Below, piece after piece: positions 6,106-13,616 of a stretch of 17,557 nt of DNA. A program made the translations under genes and the position numbers. The DNA is taken from positions 1 through 17,557 of the forward strand of contig JAZSPG010000106.1 in NCBI GenBank assembly GCA_045537295.1, given 5' to 3'. Under the pieces are notes generated by a model that ran no database searches, was not told where the DNA came from, and saw only the letters and a list, made by a program, of their open reading frames with translations. The stretch comes from Scatosoma sp045537295 (lineage in GTDB: Bacteria > Bacillota > Clostridia > Christensenellales > Borkfalkiaceae). Each line of letters opens with the position of its first letter. The stretch's first letter is position 1.

Positions 6106-8847
6106 TTATTCCGTTCTGAGCGCAATCACGGGGTCTTTCTTCGCCGCCGCCTTGGCAGGAATCAACCCGCTTATCAAGGTAAGACCGACGCTGACGCACA
6201 CCATTATAAACGCCGAGGCAAACGGCAGAGAGGCAAGCGTAGTGATGCCCGTTAGTGCGCCGAGCAAGGCGTTAATGCCAAGCGATAAAAGATAAGTTAC
6301 GGCGACGCCGAACACGCCCGACGCTAAGCCGATAATAAAGGTTTCGGCGTTGAACAGGTTTTTAATATCCCGTTTTCTTGCACCAAGCGAACGCAAAACG
6401 CCGATTTCTTTCGTTCGTTCCACCACCGATACGTATGTGATAATACCTATCATTACCGACGACACGACGAGGGAAATTGCCGTAAACGCCACCAAAACGT
6501 AGGTAATGGCGTTGAGCATCGTTTCCACCATCATCAGCATCATACCCACGGTGTCGGTGTATTTCACCTGTTGTTCCGTTTCGTGCGTATCGTTCCATGC
6601 GTCCAAGTGCGCGAGTACGGCGTCTTTATTATCGAAATTGTCCGTGTAAATTTCGATAGAATTGACTTTATCCTTACCGCCAACCGCGCGAAGCGCCGTA
6701 TCGCCGTAGAGGAAGTACAGTCCGTCCATACCGCTACCCTCGCTCACCGATTCGCCCGACATATAATGCGAAGTGAGGTTTAACGCCGTGCGTTTGAACG
6801 CGCCCGTTTGCATATTCGCGCCCATAAATTGCATAATTTCTTGCTTTTTTGTGTTATATTCGTCCGAACCGACGGTTAAATCGGCAAGCGCTTTCGTCAA
6901 CACGCCAAACTCCATCGTTTTTTCCGACTGCATACGCAAGGTTTTGGCAAGTTCCGATTGCATATTCACCGCTTGGTATTCGTGCAAAAGCTGTTCGGTG
7001 AGATACAATCCGCTACCCAAACACCCGTAATTATACTCTTTTTTCAAACGCAAAATGCCCGTAATTTTTACGTCTACGCCAAACTCCGCGCTTGCCGTAC
7101 CGATTGTATCGCGCGTACCCGCATACTTATATAAATATTCGCTGGTCGGCGCGTCTTTCGTATACACGGCGTTATTGTAATTGAGCATAAAGGGCTTATT
7201 CAAAATTTCCGAAAAGTCTATCATCGTTTCGTACTTTTCGCTATCGCCCACTGCCTCGTTCTCTTGGGGAAAGAGCGCTAAAAATTCCTTTTCGCCGATA
7301 AAACCAAGTTGCGCAAGCGTTAAGTCGGTCATATCGTTATTGTCGCCAATAACGAGCACCGCCTCGTTGGCTTGTTTGGGGAAAGCGCCTTGGATAACTT
7401 CATATTGTTCTTGCACGTACTTACCGAAATTATCGGAAGAGGTATCTGCCGTACCCGGCATTTTGCCGTAGATACTACCCAGATAATCGACGAGATAGGC
7501 AAGGCTTGCGTATTTTTCTTCCTGTTGGGTGAGTTTTAAGGTGTAGTACGCTTTCAATTCGGAAAGGGACATCACCGATTTTTGCGTTTGCCCGTTGACT
7601 TCGATTTCCACTTCGGTGAACAGGTTGTTGTTGATTTCCATACCGCTACTATACACGATTGCCGTATACAAGCTTTCGTCCATACTCTCGATATAGGTAA
7701 GATATTCGTCGGATAAATCGTTGGTAACCGTCATACCTTGCGCGATATTCGTCAAAAAGGAATTGACGTATACCCTATCGCCGATTTGCGACAAATCGGG
7801 CATGTCGCTTGCCGAGGTCATTCCCGACATAATCGCGTCGATATTTATCGTCGTTTCCGTAATTTCCAAGGGGTTGGACGAGAGCATATCCTCTTGTGTT
7901 TTTTGGATGTAGTTGTTGAACCCGTTAGAGAGTGCAAGCACCAAGCAAACGCTGATAATACCGATACTGCCCGCAATCGACGTCACCGCCGTCCTGCCCT
8001 TTTTCGTCAATAAGTTCCGTGCGGAAAGACCCAGTGAAGTACCAAACGACATAGACGATTTTTCGCGCGCTTTGCGTTCGGCTTTTTTCTTCGCGCGAAG
8101 CGCCTTTTTTTCTTCTTTCGTCACGGGCGCGGGTGTTTCCGCCGTTTCGCCGTAGTTTTCCGTTACCGTTTCGTAAGGATTCGAATCGGACACCACCAAA
8201 CCGTCCTGTAAGCGCACGATACGCGTGGAATACTGCTGTGCAATTTCGGGGTTATGCGTTACCATAATCACGAGGCGTTCGCCCGCGATTTCGCGAATGA
8301 GTTCCATAATTTGAATACTCGTCGTGGAATCGAGCGCGCCCGTCGGCTCGTCCGCGAGTAAAATTTCGGGGTTGTTGACAAGCGCGCGGGCAATCGCCAC
8401 GCGTTGCATTTGCCCGCCTGAAAGCTGGTTGGGGCGTTTGTGCATTTCCGCTTCCAAACCCACTTTGCAAAGCGCCTCGCTCGCCCGCCGTCTGCGTTCG
8501 GCTTTGGATACGCCCGCAATCGTCAAAGCAAGCTCGACGTTGCCTAATACCGTTTGGTGCGGAATTAAGTTGTAAGATTGAAAGACGAACCCGATACGGT
8601 GGTTTCTGTACACGTCCCAGTCGTGGTCTTTATAGTCCTTAGTGGATTTTCCGCAAATCACCAAATCGCCCGAGGTGTAGTGGTCAAGCCCGCCGATAAT
8701 GTTGAGCAAAGTCGTTTTACCGCAACCGCTCGCGCCTAAAATAGACACGAACTCGTTGGAGCGGAAGTTGAGCGATACGCCTTTGAGCGCGTGGACAGCG
8801 TTACTGCCCGAAAGATAGTCTTTTTTAATTTCCTTTAACTGTAACAT
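6106..8847 (-). CDS. ABC transporter fusion: ATPase plus FtsX-type permease
   Basis: 913 residues. An ATPase domain fills about 1-225: Walker A GASGCGKTT (38-46), Q-loop Gln90, signature LSGGQ (142-146), Walker B ILLADEP (162-168, Glu167) and switch His198. All catalytic motifs are intact. A Lys/Arg/Glu-rich linker (about 245-265) leads to membrane helix 1 (286-309), a large extracytoplasmic region (about 310-780), then three helices (783-806, 836-860, 878-897). Between helices 2 and 3 lies VERTKEIGVLRSLGARKRDI, the FtsX/MacB coupling motif (PF02687). This is the type VII (MacB-like, mechanotransmission) layout with ATPase and permease in one chain. Such systems export peptides or drive work outside the membrane; substrate unknown. 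No MacA-like partner or two-component system is nearby. Start follows GAGG with long spacing. Confidence 0.92.
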   Translation of the reverse strand: MLQLKEIKKDYLSGSNAVHALKGVSLNFRSNEFVSILGASGCGKTTLLNIIGGLDHYTSGDLVICGKSTKDYKDHDWDVYRNHRIGFVFQSYNLIPHQTVLGNVELALTIAGVSKAERRRRASEALCKVGLEAEMHKRPNQLSGGQMQRVAIARALVNNPEILLADEPTGALDSTTSIQIMELIREIAGERLVIMVTHNPEIAQQYSTRIVRLQDGLVVSDSNPYETVTENYGETAETPAPVTKEEKKALRAKKKAERKAREKSSMSFGTSLGLSARNLLTKKGRTAVTSIAGSIGIISVCLVLALSNGFNNYIQKTQEDMLSSNPLEITETTINIDAIMSGMTSASDMPDLSQIGDRVYVNSFLTNIAQGMTVTNDLSDEYLTYIESMDESLYTAIVYSSGMEINNNLFTEVEIEVNGQTQKSVMSLSELKAYYTLKLTQQEEKYASLAYLVDYLGSIYGKMPGTADTSSDNFGKYVQEQYEVIQGAFPKQANEAVLVIGDNNDMTDLTLAQLGFIGEKEFLALFPQENEAVGDSEKYETMIDFSEILNKPFMLNYNNAVYTKDAPTSEYLYKYAGTRDTIGTASAEFGVDVKITGILRLKKEYNYGCLGSGLYLTEQLLHEYQAVNMQSELAKTLRMQSEKTMEFGVLTKALADLTVGSDEYNTKKQEIMQFMGANMQTGAFKRTALNLTSHYMSGESVSEGSGMDGLYFLYGDTALRAVGGKDKVNSIEIYTDNFDNKDAVLAHLDAWNDTHETEQQVKYTDTVGMMLMMVETMLNAITYVLVAFTAISLVVSSVMIGIITYVSVVERTKEIGVLRSLGARKRDIKNLFNAETFIIGLASGVFGVAVTYLLSLGINALLGALTGITTLASLPFASAFIMVCVSVGLTLISGLIPAKAAAKKDPVIALRTE

Positions 8848-8860
8848 AATTTATAACCTC

Positions 8861-8880
8861 TATATAATATTCATTATATA
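8861..8880. promoter_or_regulatory. Inverted repeat over the -10 box and start of the ABC gene
   Basis: TATATAAT (8861-8868), four bases, ATTATATA (8873-8880) is a perfect 8-bp inverted repeat. It covers the -10 hexamer and the expected start point of the ABC gene, a classic place for a repressor operator. A/T-only composition means it could be chance. Confidence 0.4.
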
Positions 8881-8900
8881 GCATTTATTTATTTTGTCAA
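8873..8900 (-). promoter_or_regulatory. Promoter of the ABC transporter gene
   Basis: On the minus strand TTGACA (8900-8895), 16 bases, TATAAT (8878-8873). Both hexamers are perfect and the spacer is one base under optimum. The leader would be about 20 bases, ending in the GAGG ribosome site. Confidence 0.85.
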
Positions 8901-9000
8901 GTACATAAAAAGAAAAAAACGGAATTTCACAATTTTTTCATTTTAATTTTATGCGTAACGAATTTTCGGCAAATTACGGCAAAATTTTTACAACAAAGAC

Positions 9001-9029
9001 TTGTCAAACATAAATAAAAATGTTACAAT
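9001..9029 (+). promoter_or_regulatory. Promoter of the M18 aminopeptidase gene
   Basis: TTGTCA (9001-9006), 17 bases, TACAAT (9024-9029). Start expected near 9036, about 30 bases before the ATG; GGGAG at 9051-9055 is the ribosome site. Confidence 0.7.
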
Positions 9030-9042
9030 GTATATAGTAACA
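9021..9042. promoter_or_regulatory. Inverted repeat over the M18 gene start point
   Basis: TGTTAC (9021-9026) and GTAACA (9037-9042) are perfect 6-bp arms ten bases apart, spanning the -10 box and the transcript start. This geometry fits an operator for a dimeric repressor. It does not match the ABC-side palindrome, so a shared regulator is not implied. Confidence 0.35.
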
Positions 9043-9065
9043 AACTACACGGGAGTTTTTAAGTT

Positions 9066-10352
9066 ATGGAACAATCGTTACAAAATTTAACTGCATTTTT
9101 GAAATCCTCGCTTACAATGTATCACGCGGTAGAAAACACCGAACGCATTTTGCGCGAAAACGGTTTTTTACCTCTTTCCGAAGCAGAGGACTGGGAGCTT
9201 TTAGAAGGCGGTAAGTATTTCGTTACGCGCGGAGCGAGCTTGGTGGCGTTCACCGTCGGAGGCTTGGATAACTTCCATTATAAAATCGTCGCGTCGCACA
9301 CCGATTCGCCTATGCTCAAATTAAAGGAAAACCCCGCCGTCAAGTCGGGCGGGTGCGTCACCTTAAACAGCGAAACCTACGGCGGTGGCGTTTGGTATTC
9401 TTTTTTCGATAGACCTTTAACGATTGCGGGACAAATTGTGAAAAACGAAAACGGTCGTTTAACCAAAGAAACGGTGCAATCGCCCTTTTTCGTCACCATT
9501 CCCTCGCAAGCCGTGCATATCAACCGTAGCGTGAACGAGGGTTTTGCCGTCAATCCGCAGGTGGATTTGTTGCCACTTTTTGCGTTGGATACCGAAAACG
9601 CCGAAGAAAAACTGCTTTCGTCGTTGTCGGATAGCGGAAAGATAGTGTCCTACGATTTATTCGCCGTCAGCGCGCAAGAACCGTATACTTTCGGAGCAAA
9701 CAACGAGTTTATCGCCTCGCCGAGAATTGACAATTTGACGAGCGTTTACGCCTCGATAGAGGGTTTGCTTTCGCACGCGGAAAGCGACGGGGTTTGCGTT
9801 ACGGCGCTTTTTAACCACGAAGAAATCGGTAGCCGTACCCCCCAAGGCGCGTGCGGGGATTTTTTAGAGAACACCTTACGCAGAATTGCGTACGCGTTGC
9901 GGTTTGACGACAGCGAATACTATAAGGCGTTGTTGTCCTCTTTCCTTTTGTCCGTGGATAACGCGCACGCCGTCCACCCCCACCACCCCGAAAAGAGCGA
10001 TATTACCAACAAGACCAAATTAGGCGGAGGGATTGCAATTAAATCGCACGCAAACGGGGCGTATGCGACGGACGCACTTTCGTCCGCGGTGGTAAAAACG
10101 GTGTTTGATAAAGCGGGCGTAAAGCATCAGAGCTTTTTCAACCGTTCGGACGCAAGAAGCGGTTCGACCTTGGCAATGGCGTCGCTTGCTAGGTTCGGCG
10201 TATTCGGCGCGGATATAGGTTTGCCTCAGCTTGCAATGCACTCGGCGTGCGAATGTTTCGCAAAAACCGATTATAACGAAATGGTAAACGGTATCACCGC
10301 TTTTTATTCGTCCGATTTTCTTTTTGAAGACGGCGGAATCGTGATAGGGTGA
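9066..10352 (+). CDS. apeB: M18 family aminopeptidase (aspartyl aminopeptidase type)
   Basis: 428 residues, normal for the family. Metal ligands are all present: His78 and Asp80 in SHTDSP, Asp222 in SPRIDNL, Glu252-Glu253 in NHEEIGS (catalytic base and ligand), Asp298 in SVDNAH and His392 in MHSACE. M18 enzymes are cytosolic two-zinc exopeptidases that form dodecamers and remove N-terminal acidic or other residues from peptides, working late in peptide breakdown. The YGGGVW..FFDRPLTIAG segment (105-122) is also family-typical. It is transcribed alone from its own promoter, divergent from the ABC gene and convergent with the TetR gene. No clear terminator is visible in the 27-base gap downstream. 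Confidence 0.94.
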   Translation: MEQSLQNLTAFLKSSLTMYHAVENTERILRENGFLPLSEAEDWELLEGGKYFVTRGASLVAFTVGGLDNFHYKIVASHTDSPMLKLKENPAVKSGGCVTLNSETYGGGVWYSFFDRPLTIAGQIVKNENGRLTKETVQSPFFVTIPSQAVHINRSVNEGFAVNPQVDLLPLFALDTENAEEKLLSSLSDSGKIVSYDLFAVSAQEPYTFGANNEFIASPRIDNLTSVYASIEGLLSHAESDGVCVTALFNHEEIGSRTPQGACGDFLENTLRRIAYALRFDDSEYYKALLSSFLLSVDNAHAVHPHHPEKSDITNKTKLGGGIAIKSHANGAYATDALSSAVVKTVFDKAGVKHQSFFNRSDARSGSTLAMASLARFGVFGADIGLPQLAMHSACECFAKTDYNEMVNGITAFYSSDFLFEDGGIVIG

Positions 10353-10379
10353 GAAGTAAAATATAACGCGGGCGTTTGC

Positions 10380-10952
10380 CTATTCTGCGCGATACCCCAC
10401 GCAATTTTTTATAATACGCACCAGCTCGTCTATTGCCGTAACGCAGTCTAATTCAATCCATTTATGCACGATAGCGGTAACCCCGCCCGTAAAAAATTCG
10501 AGATTGTAAATTTTTTCGTTTTCTTCCGTCAAAAACTGCGAAATAGCAGGATAAAAAATTTCATTATACATCTTTTGATAAGCTTTTCCCGTTTGGAATA
10601 ATTGCGGTTTTCGGTTTATCAGCCTTAACACGCGTTTGTTTCGTTTTACAAAATTCAAATAGGAAATAAGTTGCTCGTCCGTAATCAAAAAAGCGTCTTT
10701 TTTGCTCGCAATCGTGCGTGGCGGTTTGAGAACAAACGAGTTTATAAATTGCTTATTCAAGTTTTCTATCGTTTCTTCTAACAGCTCGTATACGTTATCG
10801 TAATGCAAATAAAACGTCGAACGGTTGACCCCTGCTTTTTTGGTAATTTCCGTTACCGTAATAAATTCTATATCCTTTTTTTCAAGCAACGATAAAAGCG
10901 CTTGGTTCATAAGCGTTGCGGTATAGAAATACTTACTTTCGTTCTTCTTCAT
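10380..10952 (-). CDS. TetR family transcriptional regulator
   Basis: 190 residues. The N-terminal helix-turn-helix spans about 10-56: ALLSLLEKKDIEFITVTEITKKAGVNRSTFYLHYDNVYELL, with the TetR signature ITxxAGVxRxTFYxHY. The C-terminal domain (about 75-185) resembles the TetR_C_7 type seen in DhaS-like regulators; its ligand is unknown. The start codon at 10952 lies inside the end of the upstream membrane-protein gene (20-base overlap) with a GAGG site ten bases before it, so translation is probably coupled. Being last in its own operon, it likely controls that operon; a palindrome at the operon start point is a candidate site. The C-terminus ends at a TAG close to the M18 gene. Confidence 0.88.
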   Translation of the reverse strand: MKKNESKYFYTATLMNQALLSLLEKKDIEFITVTEITKKAGVNRSTFYLHYDNVYELLEETIENLNKQFINSFVLKPPRTIASKKDAFLITDEQLISYLNFVKRNKRVLRLINRKPQLFQTGKAYQKMYNEIFYPAISQFLTEENEKIYNLEFFTGGVTAIVHKWIELDCVTAIDELVRIIKNCVGYRAE

Positions 10953-11601
10953 TTTTGAATATCCTCAAATATAAATTTGCTTTACGTATCATTACTATTG
11001 CGCTTACGATAATAAAAACGGCAACAAATCCGCTTATAAGCGGTAAAATAATACTTCTTAACGCAAAATCGCCTTCACCGAACGTCGCTAGCATCGTGTT
11101 GGTCAGCGTTACGATAGACACGTTTGCGGAAACGAGGCTAATGATTTTTACGCAGGCGTAAAGGCGGTCCTTTTCCCTCAAAAATTTGATACTGCTTACA
11201 ATCGCCACCGTTAACGCGGAAAACGTATAAGTCGCAAGCGTGATAACGGTAATTTCGTGGTAGGTTACCGTTTGGCGTTCGCGGATTAAAAGGAACATCA
11301 TTACGGAAATCGCCCCGTTTATTAAGAACAGGAAATATCCGCAAACGCGTATCGTTTTTATTTTTTCGCGCTCGGTTTTTTCCGATTTTATGCGCGTGAA
11401 CAGAAAGACGCGCACAATAGCAAGCAAGGCGTAATAAAAGGACACCGCCAAAAACCATTTGGATAAATACACTTGGCTTATTATCAATAAAAACGCCGAA
11501 TAGACGATATTCAAAATAAACGATACGCGTAAAAACAGTTTTATCCGATATCGGTTATCCTTTTTTATCCGTTGCAAAAAGCCAAACGCATAGTTACGCA
11601 T
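10933..11601 (-). CDS. Unrecognised six-helix membrane protein
   Basis: 222 residues, not assigned to a known family. Hydrophobic segments at about 23-44, 49-68, 85-106, 117-138, 149-170 and 181-204 suggest six membrane helices; the loops and both ends are rich in Lys and Arg (RIKKDNRYR at 11-19, RIFKNEEERK at the end), placing both termini inside. No catalytic or transport motif stands out. Its ATG shares one base with the stop codon of the upstream gene (TAATG) and its end overlaps the TetR gene by 20 bases, so all three are translated as one unit. The TetR neighbour suggests a regulated membrane function such as export of a small hydrophobic compound, but this is only inference from context. 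Confidence 0.75.
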   Translation of the reverse strand: MRNYAFGFLQRIKKDNRYRIKLFLRVSFILNIVYSAFLLIISQVYLSKWFLAVSFYYALLAIVRVFLFTRIKSEKTEREKIKTIRVCGYFLFLINGAISVMMFLLIRERQTVTYHEITVITLATYTFSALTVAIVSSIKFLREKDRLYACVKIISLVSANVSIVTLTNTMLATFGEGDFALRSIILPLISGFVAVFIIVSAIVMIRKANLYLRIFKNEEERK

Positions 11602-11957
11602 TAGTCTTCGTTGACGATTTCGTTGGCAAGTTTGATAATATCCGTCGCGTATTTTGCTTTGGATTTTTTGAGTATCTTTTTATACAGCGGGTAATTTACG
11701 CTTACCCCTAAAATTCCTAAGCAACCGATAGCGATACCCAGCCCCATCGTTAAAGCCGTACCCGCCCCGATTTTACCCATACACAAGCACATACCCACGC
11801 CAAGCACGAGGCTGGACACCACCCCAAAGGTGTAGGTAAATATATTCGCGGGATTTTTCGCTTTTGCGTCTAATTTCTTTAAGGCTTTTACCTTAGAGGT
11901 TTGTTTGGGCGCGTAGTCGTTTGCAATTTGTTCCGCATAAATTTTATCCGTATTCAT
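11601..11957 (-). CDS. Small two-helix membrane protein, conserved unknown
   Basis: 118 residues from the ATG at 11957, set by AAGGAG upstream; the longer in-frame start at 12050 lies above the promoter and is rejected. A Lys-rich N-terminus (KVKALKKLDAKAK) precedes two hydrophobic segments at about 38-60 and 64-88, then NYPLYKKILKKSKAKYATDIIKLANEI. From memory, similar short proteins in Clostridia carry the database name 'dihydropteridine reductase', but nothing here resembles that enzyme (no Rossmann motif or flavin site), so the name should not be passed on. It is the first gene of a three-gene operon with a membrane protein and a TetR regulator. Role unknown. Confidence 0.75.
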   Translation of the reverse strand: MNTDKIYAEQIANDYAPKQTSKVKALKKLDAKAKNPANIFTYTFGVVSSLVLGVGMCLCMGKIGAGTALTMGLGIAIGCLGILGVSVNYPLYKKILKKSKAKYATDIIKLANEIVNED

Positions 11958-11991
11958 TGTTTTTTCTCCTTGAACTAAAATTATTTTTACC

Positions 11992-11999
11992 GCTCGAGC
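11992..11999. promoter_or_regulatory. Palindrome at the start point of the TetR operon
   Basis: GCTCGAGC is a perfect 8-base palindrome just after the -10 box, at the predicted first transcribed bases. It is a candidate core for autoregulation by the TetR protein; TetR sites are usually longer, and the flanks here are not symmetric. Confidence 0.3.
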
Positions 12000-12005
12000 A
12001 AGTTT

Positions 12006-12034
12006 ATTATAGCATAAATAAAAAATGATGACCA
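12006..12034 (-). promoter_or_regulatory. Extended -10 promoter of the membrane-protein/TetR operon
   Basis: On the minus strand TATAAT (12011-12006) preceded by TGC gives an extended -10 box; a weak -35, TGGTCA (12034-12029), lies 17 bases upstream. The predicted start is near 11999, leaving a leader of about 40 bases. Confidence 0.7.
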
Positions 12035-12038
12035 CAAC

Positions 12039-12056
12039 AAAAAACGGCAAAACCGT
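12039..12056 (-). terminator. Weak terminator-like hairpin upstream of the TetR operon
   Basis: On the minus strand ACGG and CCGT pair around TTTTG and are followed by TTTTTT. The stem is only four pairs. It would stop transcripts coming from the tRNA-Arg side before the operon promoter. Confidence 0.3.
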
Positions 12057-12093
12057 CTATTTGAGAAAAATGCAATCCAAAAACGCTTTTACG

Positions 12094-12311
12094 GTACCCG
12101 CTGGGGTTCGTTCTCGCGCAAAGGGCGGTTTGCTTTGCGCTCGGTCACGCTCACGGCTACCTATCGCCGTTCGCTTATCTCGTCCCTACAAGGCGTTGTC
12201 AACGCCTTGCTTAACGGGTAACTCGTCCCAGCCTCGACGGCTTACACCCTCTCGTTGCCGTTCGAACTCCGCGGACACGCAAAAACCGCCCACGGGGGGC
12301 GATTTTTTGGT
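12094..12311 (-). repeat. Structured GC-rich element with displaced pieces of tRNA-Arg
   Basis: A 17-base copy of the tRNA-Arg 3' end (GTACCCGCTGGGGTTCG, 12094-12110) repeats exactly at 12312-12328 inside the intact tRNA gene, 218 bases away. A second tRNA piece, CCCAGCCTCGACGGC (12227-12241), matches 12331-12345 at 14 of 15 bases. The two pieces are in the tRNA order but 116 bases apart instead of two. Between and after them are hairpins: an 8-bp stem at 12116-12140, a 5-bp stem at 12153-12170 and a 9-bp stem with loop GTC at 12189-12209. Base composition is far richer in G and C than the flanks. It may be a tRNA remnant split by an insertion, an interspersed repeat that lives beside tRNA genes, or a structured RNA. 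A plus-strand open frame across it is not credible as protein. Confidence 0.55.
12281..12308 (-). terminator. Terminator directly after tRNA-Arg (works both ways)
   Basis: CGCCC (12287-12291) and GGGCG (12297-12301) pair around five bases. On the minus strand GTTTTTG follows the stem, ending the tRNA-Arg transcript within about 30 bases of the CCA. On the plus strand ATTTTTT follows. Flanking A and T runs can extend the helix past one mismatch. Confidence 0.65.
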
Positions 12312-12384
12312 GTACCCGCTGGGGTTCGAACCCAGACTCGACGGCGTCGGAGGCCGTAATGTTATCCAATTACACTACGAGTAC
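12308..12384 (-). tRNA. tRNA-Arg, anticodon CCG
   Basis: The cloverleaf is complete on the minus strand. Acceptor GTACTCG pairs with CGGGTAC (one T-G pair); D stem GTGT/ACAT; anticodon stem ACGGC/GCCGT with loop CTCCGAC, giving anticodon CCG (reads CGG); T stem CTGGG/CCCAG with loop TTCGAAC; discriminator A and encoded CCA. The gene has its own promoter and terminator. A rare-codon role is likely. Confidence 0.95.
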
Positions 12385-12409
12385 GAGTATTTTTTTCAAA
12401 AGCACTTAT

Positions 12410-12439
12410 ATTTTACTATTTTTTACTTCCTTTTTGCAA
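12410..12439 (-). promoter_or_regulatory. Promoter of tRNA-Arg
   Basis: On the minus strand TTGCAA (12439-12434), 18 bases, TAAAAT (12415-12410), about 25 bases before the mature tRNA. It lies back to back with, and partly overlaps, the mnmA promoter region, so the two may interfere. Confidence 0.5.
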
Positions 12440-12446
12440 GCGTTTA

Positions 12447-12455
12447 TGGTATAAT
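12447..12455 (+). promoter_or_regulatory. Extended -10 promoter of the mnmA operon
   Basis: TGGTATAAT joins a perfect TATAAT to an upstream TG. No good -35 box is found 16-18 bases upstream (TTCCTT at 12427), as is common for extended -10 promoters. Start expected near 12462, about 48 bases before the ATG. Confidence 0.65.
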
Positions 12456-12509
12456 ATTTTCAAATTAACAAAAAAATTTTTCAAATTTTAGTAAATAAGG
12501 ATTTTTATT

Positions 12510-13595
12510 ATGTCGAAAACGGTCGTGATAGGTATGAGCGGGGGCGTGGACAGTTCCGTTTCCGCCTTACTTTTGAAACAACAAGGCTATAACGTTATCG
12601 GGTTGTTTATGCAAAACTGGGACGAGGTGGACGAAAACGGTTGCTGTACGGCAGAGGACGATTTTGCCGACGTGCGCCGTGTTTCCGCTCTGCTTGATAT
12701 CCCCTACTACACCGTCAATTTCGCCAAGGAATATATGGACAGGGTGTTTTCCTATTTCCTCGCCGAGTACAAGGCGGGCAGAACACCTAACCCCGACGTG
12801 CTTTGCAACCGCGAAATTAAGTTTGGTCCGTTTTTGCAAGAGGCGAAAAAATTAGGCGCGGATTATATCGCGACGGGGCATTACTGCAAGATTTCACACG
12901 AAAACGGCGTGCATCTTTTACAAAAAGCCAAGGACGAAAATAAAGACCAAACTTATTTTTTGAACCAGCTTTCGCAAGCCCAGCTGAAAGACGTTTTGTT
13001 CCCTTTGCAAGATATGGAAAAACCCGAAGTGCGCAAACTCGCCTTAGAATACAATCTCGCGACGGCAAAAAAGAAGGACAGTACGGGTATTTGCTTTATC
13101 GGCGAACGCAATTTCAAGAAATTCCTTTCGACCTATCTTCCCGCAACGCCGGGGAAAATCCTCGATTTGTCGGGTCGGGAGGTAGGAAAACACGACGGGC
13201 TTATGTATTACACCTTGGGACAACGGCGCGGTTTAGAGCTTGGCGGGATTAAAGGCGAGGAGGACTGCGGTAGATGGTTCGTCGTGAAAAAGGATTTGGC
13301 GAACAATATCCTGTACGTATCGCACGGCGACGAAAGTCCGTTATACTCAAAATCCTGCGAGGTTACGGGCTTTAACTGGATACCTGCCCCGCCCAAAACG
13401 CGCGAGTTTACCTGCACGGCGAAGTTTAGATACCGTCAACCCGACCAACCCGTTCGCGTAAAAATTCACGACGACGGCAAGTTGCATATTGAGTTTGAAG
13501 AAAAACAACGCGCGGTCACCGAAGGACAGTACGCCGTTTTGTACGACGGAATAAACTGTCTTGGCGGGGGCGTTATCGAAAGCGCGGAATATTAA
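12510..13595 (+). CDS. mnmA: tRNA-uridine 2-sulfurtransferase MnmA
   Basis: 361 residues, full family length. It thiolates U34 at position 2 in the wobble base of tRNA-Lys, -Glu and -Gln, using ATP and a protein-bound persulfide. The PP-loop SGGVDSS is at 10-16; the catalytic cysteines are Cys99 in PNPDVLCNREIKF and Cys195 in STGICFIGER; GRTPNPDVLC, ATGHY and KDQTYFL are also diagnostic. The C-terminal beta-barrel domain (YYTLGQRRGLELGG onward) is intact. The start is supported by AAGGA at 12497-12501. It is first in a four-gene run with PHP, YwaF-like and SDR genes; no cysteine desulfurase is adjacent. The tRNA-Arg gene is divergent from it. Confidence 0.97.
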   Translation: MSKTVVIGMSGGVDSSVSALLLKQQGYNVIGLFMQNWDEVDENGCCTAEDDFADVRRVSALLDIPYYTVNFAKEYMDRVFSYFLAEYKAGRTPNPDVLCNREIKFGPFLQEAKKLGADYIATGHYCKISHENGVHLLQKAKDENKDQTYFLNQLSQAQLKDVLFPLQDMEKPEVRKLALEYNLATAKKKDSTGICFIGERNFKKFLSTYLPATPGKILDLSGREVGKHDGLMYYTLGQRRGLELGGIKGEEDCGRWFVVKKDLANNILYVSHGDESPLYSKSCEVTGFNWIPAPPKTREFTCTAKFRYRQPDQPVRVKIHDDGKLHIEFEEKQRAVTEGQYAVLYDGINCLGGGVIESAEY

Positions 13596-13616
13596 ATAAA
13601 AACCAAGAGGTGCGTT

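Noticed and set aside
10353..10379. Terminator between the convergent M18 and TetR genes
   Set aside because: Only a 3-bp stem (GGC/GCC) and no T-run could be found.
12094..12328. attL/attR of an integrated element
   Set aside because: The 17-base repeats lie at a tRNA 3' end as expected, but only about 200 bases lie between and there is no integrase nearby, so the label is not justified; kept as a repeat element instead.
12025..12468. Plus-strand open frame of 147 codons across the tRNA-Arg region
   Set aside because: It runs through the tRNA gene on the other strand and its structured downstream element; the GFEPRLDG-like stretch is just the translated T and anticodon arms. No ribosome site.
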